Shown here: positions 56,136-64,000 of the stretch, piece after piece
How positions within the stretch are numbered: the first letter of the stretch is position 1
Layout of the letters: every line of letters begins with the position of its first letter
Assembly (NCBI GenBank): GCA_963747345.1
Contig: CAVVFA010000020.1
Span: 62,001 to 126,000, forward strand
Direction of reading: 5' to 3'
Length of the DNA: 64,000 nt
Source of the DNA: GCA-2746795 sp963747345
GTDB lineage: Bacteria; Chloroflexota; Anaerolineae; Promineifilales; Promineifilaceae
The notes under the pieces: generated by a model
What the model saw: the letters and a program-made list of their open reading frames with translations, nothing else
What the model was told of the DNA's origin: nothing
Databases searched by the model: none
Program-made: the position numbers and the translations under genes

Positions 56136-57132
56136 TAATCTTTGTTTTTCCGTTTTGTGTTGGTGACTGATACCGTCTCACCATAGGCGCTGATGCCGGT
56201 ATACCTTGTGTTTCGAGAACGGCCGTTGCCTCCGACAATCCCTTCTTCTGATGTTGAACCGTATACTTCACCATTACCGCCTGACTCTCCTGCAAAGAAA
56301 AGCCAGTACGCTCTAATGGTCCTTGTAACCAAGTCTGATAACGGCGCACACAACAGAAAACAGGATGCGTCGGTGTAGGCATCACCCGGCGTAACGCCAC
56401 CGAGAGAATATCCTGCGCCCAAGAATCTGCATTGGGATGTACAAACAAGCGCATCCAAGATGCAACCGAACCAGTGTGAATGTGTACAAACGCCACCAGT
56501 TCACCATCTTCACGCAGCACCCACCCTTCACCTTCCGTCAATGGAGGCAGCGGCTCCACCAATTGCACCAAACGCGGCACCGTGTTCGAATAAAGCAGTT
56601 GAATATCCCAATCATCCTCAGATTGTCTCGGACTCAACAACAGCGTCGAATGCGAATTAAGGTCAATACTATCCAGAACCCAAATATCTTGTCTCGTATA
56701 CACCACGAATCCAGCTTGCCTTAAAATGGGAAGATCATCACCCGTTTCATTTACCTCAGCCACCAGGCTATAAATGCCCCGGCTACCCATTTCAGCAATC
56801 GCTTGGTCCAACAATGCCAGCCAAATCGTTTCTTTTACATGAAGATCATCGCTATCACCATTCTTTCGAGAATCTCGGCCATTATGATTGCCCAGGAAAA
56901 ATATATGTGCATGAGGTGATGATTCTTGCACCTGTATTTGAATAAAACCAGTTGCCCCAGCTTCACCCCGTTTGCAAATCAACGTCGGATAATCACCGCT
57001 AATCATGCTCATTAGCGCGTCGCGCACCGGATGTGCATTTTGCGTAAGAGCAGATTCAGTGTGTAAGGAAACAGCGTTCTCGCTTAACCGACGAACAAGT
57101 GCCAAGTCGCGTATCGTAAATGGACGAATCAT
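56119..57132 (-). CDS. GNAT-related protein, double-domain
   Basis: 337 residues from ATG 57132. It opens MIRPFTIRDLALVRRLSE as many GNATs do, with IYSLVAEVNETGDDLPILRQAGFVVY in the first half and a second GNAT-like half (LVAFVHIHTGSVASWMRLFVHP, GPLERTGFSLQESQAVMVKYTV). Neither half shows a clear CoA loop (QxxGxG), so activity is doubtful. It overlaps the R3H ATPase gene by 17 bases, indicating coupled translation and perhaps a joint function. Confidence 0.7.
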   Translation of the reverse strand: MIRPFTIRDLALVRRLSENAVSLHTESALTQNAHPVRDALMSMISGDYPTLICKRGEAGATGFIQIQVQESSPHAHIFFLGNHNGRDSRKNGDSDDLHVKETIWLALLDQAIAEMGSRGIYSLVAEVNETGDDLPILRQAGFVVYTRQDIWVLDSIDLNSHSTLLLSPRQSEDDWDIQLLYSNTVPRLVQLVEPLPPLTEGEGWVLREDGELVAFVHIHTGSVASWMRLFVHPNADSWAQDILSVALRRVMPTPTHPVFCCVRRYQTWLQGPLERTGFSLQESQAVMVKYTVQHQKKGLSEATAVLETQGIPASAPMVRRYQSPTQNGKTKINDTTT

Positions 57133-57252
57133 TGCAAAAAAGTGTAACAAGTGAATGATGCCAGATCAAGGCATAGAAAGGGGAAATGCGTCAAACTTTA
57201 ATAAAAAAGTTGGAGCAAATAAAAATAATTGCCCCAACTCAAAACAACAAAT

Positions 57253-57513
57253 CTATCGTTGCAAGACAAACAACCACGTCTCAGAAACCGGATCAGCATT
57301 ATGTTCCGTATACTGAATTTGAAAACTGTTGCTTTCAATAAGCGTTAACATATCAATCAAAGACCGACGAGCTGCCTTCGCTGGATGATATTCCAACTCG
57401 CTTATCGCTTTCTTTAAAGCATCATTACAGGCACTATCTCCAATCACCTCAATACTCCAGGTATTCCCACTGCTCGTCTCTCGAAACTTATTGCTTAAAA
57501 TAATAGTTTGCAT
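57253..57513 (-). CDS. Small hypothetical protein
   Basis: 86 residues, soluble, no recognised domain (MQTIILSNKFRETSSGNTWS at the start). GGAGAG precedes the ATG. It is followed by the GNAT gene 120 bases on and is divergent from sdhC. Confidence 0.6.
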   Translation of the reverse strand: MQTIILSNKFRETSSGNTWSIEVIGDSACNDALKKAISELEYHPAKAARRSLIDMLTLIESNSFQIQYTEHNADPVSETWLFVLQR

Positions 57514-57614
57514 TTTCTCTCCAAGCTCAAATCAAGTGAAATAAGAGTTCGTATTGTACACGATTCTTTGATATTTTCGCACGATCTTTGCTACAACATA
57601 CTCATCAATCAGCC

Positions 57615-57642
57615 TTATCAATATCGACAATTATGCTATAAT
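57615..57642 (+). promoter_or_regulatory. Candidate promoter of sdhCDAB
   Basis: TTATCA (57615-57620) and TATAAT (57637-57642) with a 16-base spacer, about 130 bases before the sdhC ATG. The rest of this gap shows no other feature. Confidence 0.45.
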
Positions 57643-57773
57643 TCACAAGCAAAATTTTACAGATACACAATATAAAAGATAAGTTTTACTTATCAAATTT
57701 AGGCTTCCAGTACAGTCTACGATGCACTATCAATTGTTAGCCACACTTAACAATACTTTTTGGAGGAGATTTT

Positions 57774-58214
57774 ATGTCAAACCTTGCCCTCACGATACGC
57801 GAAAGCATTCGCTACCGCGGTCGCAGTGGTCATTGGAGTTGGGTTGCCCACCGGATATCCGGTTTAGCCATCCTCCTCTTCTTGACCATCCATGTCTGGG
57901 ACACCGCCAACGCCCATTTTGCACCCAATGTGTATCAATGGTCGGTTGACGTATTTAAGTGGCCGCCTGTGGCAATTGGTGAAATTCCGTTGATGGCGGC
58001 CGTTTTATACCATGCATTTAACGGCATCCGAATTTCTATATTGGATTACAAACCAGAATTGTGGAAACACCAAAAGAAAAGTACTCAAATCACCTGGGGG
58101 CTGTTCCTCATCATCTTTATTCCCATTGGCATCTATATGGCATATGAGATGGTTCACTATTGGCAAGAGTTAGGCGACGCCTGGATGAAATTCCCACGGC
58201 TGAGCGACTATTAG
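57774..58214 (+). CDS. sdhC: Succinate dehydrogenase cytochrome b556 subunit
   Basis: 146 residues with three membrane helices. SWVAHRISGLAILLFLTIHVWD holds the conserved Ser/Arg near the quinone site and a His, and AVLYHAFNGIRI a second His that can bind haem. TTGGAGGAG precedes the ATG. It anchors the SdhAB catalytic part to the membrane and passes electrons to quinone. First gene of an sdhCDAB operon. Confidence 0.9.
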   Translation: MSNLALTIRESIRYRGRSGHWSWVAHRISGLAILLFLTIHVWDTANAHFAPNVYQWSVDVFKWPPVAIGEIPLMAAVLYHAFNGIRISILDYKPELWKHQKKSTQITWGLFLIIFIPIGIYMAYEMVHYWQELGDAWMKFPRLSDY

Positions 58215-58228
58215 AAGGATGGGATAAC

Positions 58229-58651
58229 ATGACAACAACATCACCTGATGTCACAGGTATCACCCGCCGCAAAGTGCAAGTACAAAGTAACTTTGAACGC
58301 AATGCCTTCCTGTTCATGCGCGTCTCCGGAATTGCGCTTCTTGTTCTGGCCGTCGGACACATGATGATCCAGCATGTTCTCAATAGTTCCACCAATCTCA
58401 GTATTATTTTTGTAGCCGGGCAATGGAACTCTTGGGGTTGGAAAGTTTATGACATGCTGCTGCTTGGCTTTGCTTATTTACATGGCATGAATGGTTTTCG
58501 CAACGTGCTTGAAGATTACATTCATAATCGCAGCGCAATCAAGGTTATCAATATTCTCCTGGCAGTCTTTGCAGTGATCACTATTATTTGGGCAGGTTAT
58601 GCCATCGCTGCTTTCAATCCTGAAGCAGCATTGCAGGCAGTTGGGGGCTAA
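58229..58651 (+). CDS. sdhD: Succinate dehydrogenase membrane anchor subunit
   Basis: 140 residues with three membrane helices (FLFMRVSGIALLVLAVGHMM, YDMLLLGFAYLHGMNGFRNV, INILLAVFAVITIIWAGYAI). The His in LAVGHMMIQH and in YLHGMNG are candidate haem/quinone ligands. ATG 58229 has AGAAGGATGGG upstream and starts 14 bases after sdhC. Confidence 0.88.
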   Translation: MTTTSPDVTGITRRKVQVQSNFERNAFLFMRVSGIALLVLAVGHMMIQHVLNSSTNLSIIFVAGQWNSWGWKVYDMLLLGFAYLHGMNGFRNVLEDYIHNRSAIKVINILLAVFAVITIIWAGYAIAAFNPEAALQAVGG

Positions 58652-58662
58652 GGAGTCCAGAT

Positions 58663-60447
58663 ATGGCAAATGTAAAAATTCACGAATTCGATGCAGTCAT
58701 CGTTGGCGCTGGCGGAGCGGGTTTAATGGCCGCTTTATATGCTGGCAAATCGGCCAATGTGGCTGTACTCTCAAAACTATATCCCACACGCTCCCACACA
58801 GGCGCGGCTCAGGGTGGCGTTGGGGCGGCATTGGGTAACATGGAAGAAGATAGCTGGGAATGGCACGCCTATGACACAGTCAAAGGCTCCGATTTCCTGG
58901 CCGACCAGGATGCCGTCGATGTGCTGTGTAAAGAGGCAATTCCAACGGTTGTTGATTTGGAACATATGGGGCTGCCCTTTGACCGCTTCCCCAATGGCAA
59001 AATTTCACAGCGTCGTTTTGGCGGACACACCAACAAAAACACAGGTAAGCCAGTGATGCGGGCGTGTCATGCCGCTGACCGTACCGGGCACATGATTTTG
59101 CAAACGCTGTATCAACAGTGTATTAAAAACAAAGTCAACTTCTTTGATGAATTCCATGTAGTGGATTTGATTCGAGTGGATGATACGGTACGAGGCGTTG
59201 TCGCTATTGAAATTGCTACTGGCGAGTTCCATATTTTCCACAGCAAAGCAGTCATGTTCGCCACAGGTGGCTGGGGTCGCTGCTGGGAAGTGACCTCCAA
59301 TGCACACTCGTTGACGGGAGATGGCACTGCCATTTGTTTACGCCGAGGTATCCCACTGGAGGATATGGAATTCTTCCAGTTCCACCCAACTGGCATTTTC
59401 AAATTGGGCATCTTGATCACTGAAGGTGTTCGCGGTGAAGGTGGTGTGCTTATCAATGGTAAAGGCGAACGTTTCATGACGAAATATGCGCCGAACATCA
59501 AAGATTTGGCAAGTCGTGATGTAGTCAGCCGCGCTATCTATTTGGAAGTTCAGGCGGGGAATGGCATCAACGGCAAAAATTATGTTCACCTCGACATTAC
59601 GCCAGAAACGGTCAACCATTATTACAAAGAAGATGGCGAAGACCGCCGTATTGACCGCGCTTATATTGAGGCGAAACTACCCGATATTGCTGACTTTACC
59701 CGCACTTATCTGGGTGTAGACCCGGTGACAGAACCGATGCCAGTGCAGCCCACCGCCCATTATGCGATGGGCGGCATTCCCACTGATGCGGATGGACGAG
59801 TGCTGCTTGATGCGCACAAAACGGTGCTGCCTGGGCTGTATGCGGCTGGTGAAGCGGCCTGTGTCTCTGTGCACGGTGCAAATCGCCTGGGTACGAATTC
59901 ATTGACCGACCTGGTGGTTTTTGGTCGATTGGCAGGCCAGGATATGGCTAAGTTCTGCCAGGAAACGGAAAGGCTGCCGCTGCCAGATGGGGCCGCTGAT
60001 GAAGTGATGGCGGAGTTTGAACGGATTCGCAACAATACGGGCGGCTTGAAGATGGTGGATGTGCGCACCAAGATGCAAGTTTCGATGACGGAAGGCGTCA
60101 GTGTTTTCCGCACGGATGAGACGATCAGCCAAACGATTGAGACTTTGAAGGTGCTGCGCCAGGAATATCAGAAGGTTGATGTTCAGGATAAGGGCAAGAT
60201 TTTCAACAGTGATTTGTTGGAAGCGTGGGAATTGGGTTGTTTGTTGGAACTGGCAGAGGTAACGGCCGTTTCCGCAATTGCCCGTTCTGAAAGCCGAGGT
60301 GCCCATGCCCGTGAAGACTATCCAAACCGCAACGATGAAGAATGGCTAAAGCATACCCTGTGTCAGAAAACCGGTGAAGGCGAGTACAGCCTCGACTACA
60401 AACCAGTGACACTGGGCCGTTACGAACCCAAACCTCGGGTTTACTAA
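58663..60447 (+). CDS. sdhA: Succinate dehydrogenase flavoprotein subunit
   Basis: 594 residues, intact. FAD-binding VGAGGAGLMAALYAG, the His that covalently holds FAD in RSHTGAAQGGVGAALGN, substrate-site HPTGIFKLGILITEGVRGEG, and HYAMGGIPTD and GANRLGTNSLTDL. It oxidises succinate to fumarate in the TCA cycle. AGGAGTC precedes the ATG, 11 bases after sdhD. Confidence 0.97.
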   Translation: MANVKIHEFDAVIVGAGGAGLMAALYAGKSANVAVLSKLYPTRSHTGAAQGGVGAALGNMEEDSWEWHAYDTVKGSDFLADQDAVDVLCKEAIPTVVDLEHMGLPFDRFPNGKISQRRFGGHTNKNTGKPVMRACHAADRTGHMILQTLYQQCIKNKVNFFDEFHVVDLIRVDDTVRGVVAIEIATGEFHIFHSKAVMFATGGWGRCWEVTSNAHSLTGDGTAICLRRGIPLEDMEFFQFHPTGIFKLGILITEGVRGEGGVLINGKGERFMTKYAPNIKDLASRDVVSRAIYLEVQAGNGINGKNYVHLDITPETVNHYYKEDGEDRRIDRAYIEAKLPDIADFTRTYLGVDPVTEPMPVQPTAHYAMGGIPTDADGRVLLDAHKTVLPGLYAAGEAACVSVHGANRLGTNSLTDLVVFGRLAGQDMAKFCQETERLPLPDGAADEVMAEFERIRNNTGGLKMVDVRTKMQVSMTEGVSVFRTDETISQTIETLKVLRQEYQKVDVQDKGKIFNSDLLEAWELGCLLELAEVTAVSAIARSESRGAHAREDYPNRNDEEWLKHTLCQKTGEGEYSLDYKPVTLGRYEPKPRVY

Positions 60448-60452
60448 TTTCA

Positions 60453-60520
60453 GTGACCCGTTTTCAGTGACCTGTTGTTTACTGTTCACTGTTTACTGTT
60501 CACTGTTTACTGATTTTAGG
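60453..60520 (+). repeat. Low-complexity repeat (TTTACTGTTCACTG words)
   Basis: Tandem TTTACTGTTCACTG words between sdhA and sdhB, matching one arm of the hairpin at 5273-5350; no opposing arm is present. Confidence 0.7.
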
Positions 60521-60528
60521 AGACAGCT

Positions 60529-61248
60529 ATGCAAGTACAATTACGCATCCGTCGTTTTAACCCCGAGAAAGATAAAAAGGCTTATTGGGGTGATTTTACC
60601 CTGAATGATGTCAATCCCACCGACACAGTATTGGATGTGCTGAATCGCGTGAAATGGGAAATCGATGGCACTTTATCTCTGCGCCGTTCCTGCGCGCATG
60701 GGGTCTGCGGCTCAGATGCTTTGCGCATCAATGGCTCGAATGCCCTGGCCTGTAAAACCCTGGTAAAGCGTTTGGGAAAAGGCGATTCTGTAAAAATCCA
60801 GGTGGAGCCGATCCTCGGCCTGCCCGTGATCAAAGATTTGATTGTGGATATGGAACCGTTCATGGCTCATTACCGCGAAGTCATGCCCTTCCTCATCAAC
60901 GATTCTCCTCTGCCAGCAGATGGGCGGGAACGTTTGCAGTCACAAGAAGATCGTATGCGCTTTGACGATACCACCAAGTGTATTCTCTGCGCTTGTTGTA
61001 CCACGTCTTGCCCTAGTTTCTGGGCCAATGACAAGTACGTGGGACCAGCGGCTATTGTTCAGGCACATCGTTTTATCTTTGACACCCGCGACGAAGGTGC
61101 TGAAGAGCGTCTGAAGGTGGTTGGCGATACCTTTGGTGTCTGGCGCTGCCGCACGAATTTCAACTGCACCAGTGCTTGCCCGCGTGAAATCGAAGTGACT
61201 GAAGCGATTGCTCAAGTGAAAAAAGTTCTGGCAACTGGCGAAATCTAA
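60529..61248 (+). CDS. sdhB: Succinate dehydrogenase iron-sulfur subunit
   Basis: 239 residues, intact. [2Fe-2S] ligands in RRSCAHGVCGSDALRING with final Cys in ALAC (Asp in place of the third Cys, as in E. coli); [4Fe-4S] in CILCACCTTSCP; [3Fe-4S] in NCTSACP with the preceding Cys in WRCRTN. It carries electrons from SdhA FAD to the quinone site. TTAGGAGACAG precedes the ATG. Confidence 0.96.
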   Translation: MQVQLRIRRFNPEKDKKAYWGDFTLNDVNPTDTVLDVLNRVKWEIDGTLSLRRSCAHGVCGSDALRINGSNALACKTLVKRLGKGDSVKIQVEPILGLPVIKDLIVDMEPFMAHYREVMPFLINDSPLPADGRERLQSQEDRMRFDDTTKCILCACCTTSCPSFWANDKYVGPAAIVQAHRFIFDTRDEGAEERLKVVGDTFGVWRCRTNFNCTSACPREIEVTEAIAQVKKVLATGEI

Positions 61249-61274
61249 AAACGGCCGTTGCTCGACAAATAATC

Positions 61275-61316
61275 AAAAAAGCCAATGTTTCCCGTAAAGG
61301 GGCATTGGCTTTTTCT
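61275..61316 (+). terminator. Rho-independent terminator of sdhCDAB
   Basis: AAAAAAGCCAATG pairs with CATTGGCTTTTT across a CCCGTAAAGGG loop, with a T-rich tail. An AACGGCCGTT copy lies between stop and terminator. Confidence 0.85.
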
Positions 61317-61333
61317 TTATCAAGGAGGAATTC

Positions 61334-61922
61334 ATGCTTTCCACTCGTTTTACGACAGCATTGAGTGTTGCTACGGAGTTACACGTTTACCAGGAACGAA
61401 AAGGGAAAGGGGAACCGTATGTGGCGCATTTGTTAGGGGTGACCAGTTTGGTGCTAGAAAATGGCGGCACAGAAGATGAAGCCATCGCCGCGCTGCTGCA
61501 CGACACTCTTGAAGACCAAAGCCACCGTTTTGCTGGTGGGGCAAATGCGTTGCGCGACTACATTCAGGACCGGTTTGGGGCGCGGGTTTTGGAGATTGTT
61601 GAAGCGTGTACGGATGCGGATGTGCAACCGAAGCCGCCGTGGAAAGAGCGTAAAGTTGAGTATCTCAATCATTTGGCAACGGCCGATGCCTCTGTGTTGT
61701 TGGTTTCTTGTGCGGATAAGTTACACAATGCGCGTTCTATTCTGCAAGACTACCGGCAAATCGGGGAAGCATTATGGCCGCGCTTTCAGAGGCGGAAAGG
61801 AAGGCACATTATGGTATTACCGTTCTCTGGTAGAAGCATTCGCCAACAATCCTGCTTCACCGCCTCAGTTGCAAGCGGAATTAGCACGAACGATTAGGGA
61901 GATTGACGGTCTCGTTTCGTAA
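61334..61922 (+). CDS. HD-domain phosphohydrolase, SpoT/MESH1-like (frameshifted)
   Basis: About 195 residues after joining frames near 61790. HD-domain metal ligands are visible in HLLGV, HDTLED and DKLHN, the arrangement of the (p)ppGpp-hydrolase part of RelA/SpoT and of small MESH1-type hydrolases; a synthetase domain is absent. C-terminal part reads YRSLVEAFANNP and IREIDGLVS. AAGGAGGAA precedes the ATG. (p)ppGpp hydrolysis is inferred from the family, not shown. Confidence 0.85.
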
Positions 61923-61959
61923 CTACAATTTTTAGGATCGATTCACCTATTTGTTTTGT

Positions 61960-62106
61960 ATGTCATTCTTGTTCTCGTTCATGTGGATGCCACTTTTCTA
62001 CTTGATGTGTGTCGCCGAGGAACGGGATTTGGTGGTACGATACGGGCAACCGCATCTGGATTACCAGAAACAAGCCGGTTTTTTATTACCCAACTTTCAA
62101 AAATAA
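61960..62106 (+). pseudogene. C-terminal remnant of an isoprenylcysteine/phospholipid methyltransferase
   Basis: A 48-codon open frame whose end, EERDLVVRYGQPHLDYQKQ with a following GFLLP, matches the C terminus of membrane methyltransferases of the ICMT/PEMT-like kind. The SAM-binding upstream part is missing, so this is a fragment, left between the HD gene and a lipoprotein gene. Confidence 0.6.
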
Positions 62107-62116
62107 GGAGTTTTGC

Positions 62117-62518
62117 ATGAGACACATCAAATTTCTGTTCGTTATTTCAATATTTTTAATGGTGCTGGTTGGCTGTCAAAAAGTATCTGACACCCGCACC
62201 GAGTTCTGCGATTCACTGCGTGGCGTGGGCGCAGATGCCGTTGCCTTCAAAGAGGCTAAAGTTACTGAGCCTGTCTCTGAAGTTAGAACAACGATGGAAT
62301 CTTTACAGCAAAAGAGGCGAAACCTGGAACGCCTGGCAAGAATCACTCAAATTGAAGGGCTGGATAAACTGGTCACCGCCATTGATGCGGTGGCTGAGGC
62401 TGTGGCCGAAGTTTCAGGCAATACATTGGGGCCAGCCGTTGAGAAAGTCAATACGGCCGGAGCCAATTTAGAAAGCGCTTATTTGGAGTTGAATGACGCC
62501 GTTTGCGCGGCAAAATAG
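62117..62518 (+). CDS. Small helical lipoprotein
   Basis: 133 residues: signal peptide FLFVISIFLMVLVGC with Cys20 as lipid site, then a mainly helical domain (VRTTMESLQQKRRNLERLAR, GLDKLVTAIDAVAEAVAEV) with two further Cys residues (CDSL, AVCAA) that could form a disulfide. Function unknown. AAGGAG precedes the ATG. Confidence 0.75.
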   Translation: MRHIKFLFVISIFLMVLVGCQKVSDTRTEFCDSLRGVGADAVAFKEAKVTEPVSEVRTTMESLQQKRRNLERLARITQIEGLDKLVTAIDAVAEAVAEVSGNTLGPAVEKVNTAGANLESAYLELNDAVCAAK

Positions 62519-62529
62519 TAAGTGAGGCA

Positions 62530-62583
62530 AGACCTCCGAGGCTGGCGATAGCAAAACATCGCTAAAAACCTCGGAGGTCTGAA
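62530..62583. repeat. Hairpin repeat
   Basis: AGACCTCCGAGG and CCTCGGAGGTCT are perfect arms around TGGCGATAGCAAAACATCGC, which folds into an inner stem. A further dispersed word (CCTTCGACAAGTTCAGG) follows at about 62642. Confidence 0.7.
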
Positions 62584-62689
62584 GAAGCCTGAGTCTTTCA
62601 GCAAGTTCAAGGACAACCTGTCAAAGGCTGGCATGTGCCGGCCTTCGACAAGTTCAGGCTTCGCCGCACGTTACAATATGGAACAAATC

Positions 62690-63182
62690 ATGGCTGAAAA
62701 AATCAAAGATGTAACACCACCAACCGGTCTAAATCGTCTGCATGTTTCGCCTGCCTATCTGGTTTTACAAACTCCATATCGGCTGGCTGTTGGGTGACCG
62801 TTTTCTGCTGCTCAATCACGTAGGACGCAAAAGCGGACAGGCGCGTCAAGTGGTTTTAGAAGTTGTGGGTCACGACAAAAAAACAGACACGTATTATGTA
62901 GCTTCTGGTTTTGGCCCTCAGGCGCAATGGTTTCAAAATTTGCAGCAGACAACGGCCGTTTCCATTCAAGTTGGCCGCAAAAAGATGCCTGTCACCGCTC
63001 GTATTTTGTCCCCTGAGGAATCAGGAAATACGATGGTCGCCTACGCCCACAACCATCCTAAAGCTGCCAAAAACCTGATGAAATTTTGTGGTTATCACGT
63101 CGATGGCTCAGATGAGGATTATTTTGTGATGGGGTCGGAGCACATTCCGTTTGTGGCCTTTGAGCCGAGAGATGAAGGATGA
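62690..63182 (+). CDS. DDN/F420-type nitroreductase family protein (frameshifted N terminus)
   Basis: Core of about 145 residues: LLLNHVGRKSGQARQVVLEVV, YYVASGFGPQAQWFQNL and VGRKKMPVTARIL are hallmarks of deazaflavin-dependent (DDN-like) or FMN-binding split-barrel reductases. The open frame starts at 62742, but MAEKIKDVTPPTGLNR from ATG 62690 (or 62678) joins on naturally after a one-base shift near 62735. The cofactor, F420 or FMN, cannot be decided here. Its stop overlaps the next ATG. Confidence 0.82.
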
Positions 63183-63876
63183 GAGATGAAATGAAGAAAC
63201 GGCCGTTTTTCATCCCAGGATTAGTTGGCTTAGCTGTCATCCTGGTCAGCGTGCTCAACCTTCTGGTATTTCCGCAAACGTCACCAGAGCAAATCGAGGG
63301 TCTTCGCTCGCCGATTATTGCCTTTGAGTTCGCTGAAACAGTAGAAGAAATCAGCACACTATTTGGACGCAGATGGTTCCCCAGAGCAAACAAACATGAT
63401 CCGTAAAATGGATCAAGGGAATTACCTGGACTATCTTTACATGCTGCTCTACAGTGGCTTTCTGTTCAGTTTTGCTTGGCTGGCAGCAAAACAAACTGGT
63501 CAAAAATGGGTTTATGCCGGGGCTGTTTTGGCGGTGTTGGCATTGATTGGGGATGCGCTGGAGAATGTGCAGTTGCTCACCATTACGGCCAATTTGCAAA
63601 GCGGGGATTTTCTGGCGGCGCTAACACGGCTTCACTGGTTGACATGGTTGAAATGGAGCAGTTTGGCGTTGTACTTCTTGCTGATGGCGGGCTGGTTTTG
63701 GGAAAACGGCCGTTTTGCCAAACTCATCGCTGTCACAGGCATCTATCACCTTCCTGCTCGGTCTCGCCTCGTTCATCCAGCGAGGCCCCACCACAGAACC
63801 ATTCACCCTGGCCGTCGCCCTCATGTTCCTGCTCATGATCATTTTCTGCTTCACCACCAAAAAAGTTAACACTTAA
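63179..63876 (+). CDS. Four-helix membrane protein, unknown (frameshifted)
   Basis: From ATG 63179 (or 63191): one N-terminal helix (IPGLVGLAVILVSVLNLLVF), a loop with a frame change near 63375, helices YLYMLLYSGFLFSFAWLA, YAGAVLAVLALIGDALENV and SSLALYFLLMAGWFW, and after another change near 63745 a last helix (FTLAVALMFLLMIIFCFTT) with stop at 63874-63876. About 230 residues. Family not recognised. Coupled to the reductase upstream. Confidence 0.65.
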
Positions 63877-63885
63877 TCCAATAGA

Positions 63886-64000
63886 TTAAGAAAAAGCCTC
63901 CGCCAACGCTTGATGCATCACCGCAACAGGTGCCTCTACACCAGTCCACATCTTGAATCCGATAGCGCCCTGATAAACCAACATGCCCAGGCCATCCAAT
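63886..64000 (-). CDS. aroE: Shikimate dehydrogenase, C-terminal end only (cut by window)
   Basis: The minus strand reads LDGLGMLVYQGAIGFKMWTG followed by VEAPVAVMHQALAEAFS and a stop at 63886-63888. DGLGMLVYQGA with MWTG is the conserved C-terminal helix of AroE, which reduces 3-dehydroshikimate with NADPH in aromatic amino acid synthesis. The rest lies beyond the right edge. Confidence 0.85.
   Translation of the reverse strand, partial: LDGLGMLVYQGAIGFKMWTGVEAPVAVMHQALAEAFS

Overview
The window is a bacterial chromosome segment, most likely from an uncultured Chloroflexota (Anaerolineae-like) genome. The inference rests on gene content: a MoxR-DUF58-DUF4129 cluster, long secreted SdrD-B/DUF11-type proteins, Thr/Pro-rich stalk proteins, a CoaX-type pantothenate kinase, an sdhCDAB operon and a bacterial ubiquitin-like operon. 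No rRNA, tRNA, CRISPR array or transposase gene was recognised. Many conserved genes, including priA, coaX and FTCD, are broken by single-base frame changes, which looks more like indel error in a draft assembly than decay. Broken genes are therefore annotated over their full inferred extent.

Region by region. 1-5.9 kb: a ubiquitin-like conjugation operon with E1-like ThiF protein (cut by the window edge), EsaB/YukD-like ubiquitin fold protein ending in Gly, canonical E2, two JAMM proteases (one apparently membrane anchored with an external beta-sandwich) and two RING-like zinc proteins (one with a membrane tail). This is the most interesting system here. 6.1-6.9 kb: VapBC toxin-antitoxin. 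7.0-11.5 kb: MoxR, DUF58, DUF4129 and a membrane protein. 11.8-16.2 kb: FTCD (histidine degradation/folate), M23 lipoprotein, SDR, orphan response regulator. 16.4-25.7 kb: priA and a 2,100-residue surface protein. 26-30.2 kb: copper-amine-oxidase-like lipoprotein, membrane protein, GNAT, and a FrnE/DsbA-like protein with an in-frame TGA exactly at the first Cys of its CxxC motif (selenoprotein candidate). 30.3-36.4 kb: HAD, PhnP-like hydrolase, several GNATs, cupin, SDR. 36.6-48.8 kb: two histidine kinase loci, MerR, membrane and secreted proteins. 48.9-57.5 kb: coaX, solute-binding lipoprotein, a degenerate alpha/beta hydrolase, a Cas4-type nuclease split between two membrane-anchored proteins, tmk, and a Ycf45-like R3H ATPase. 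57.6-61.3 kb: sdhCDAB. 61.3-64 kb: HD hydrolase, lipoprotein, deazaflavin-type reductase, membrane protein, and the 3' end of aroE.

Two repeat systems run through the window. The 10-bp palindrome AACGGCCGTT occurs some 60-70 times by eye, in genes as well as gaps. A roughly 115-bp element with TTAGGTAAA ends and two internal hairpins occurs as eight full or partial copies and touches the ends of several genes. Short low-complexity intergenic hairpins form a third class.
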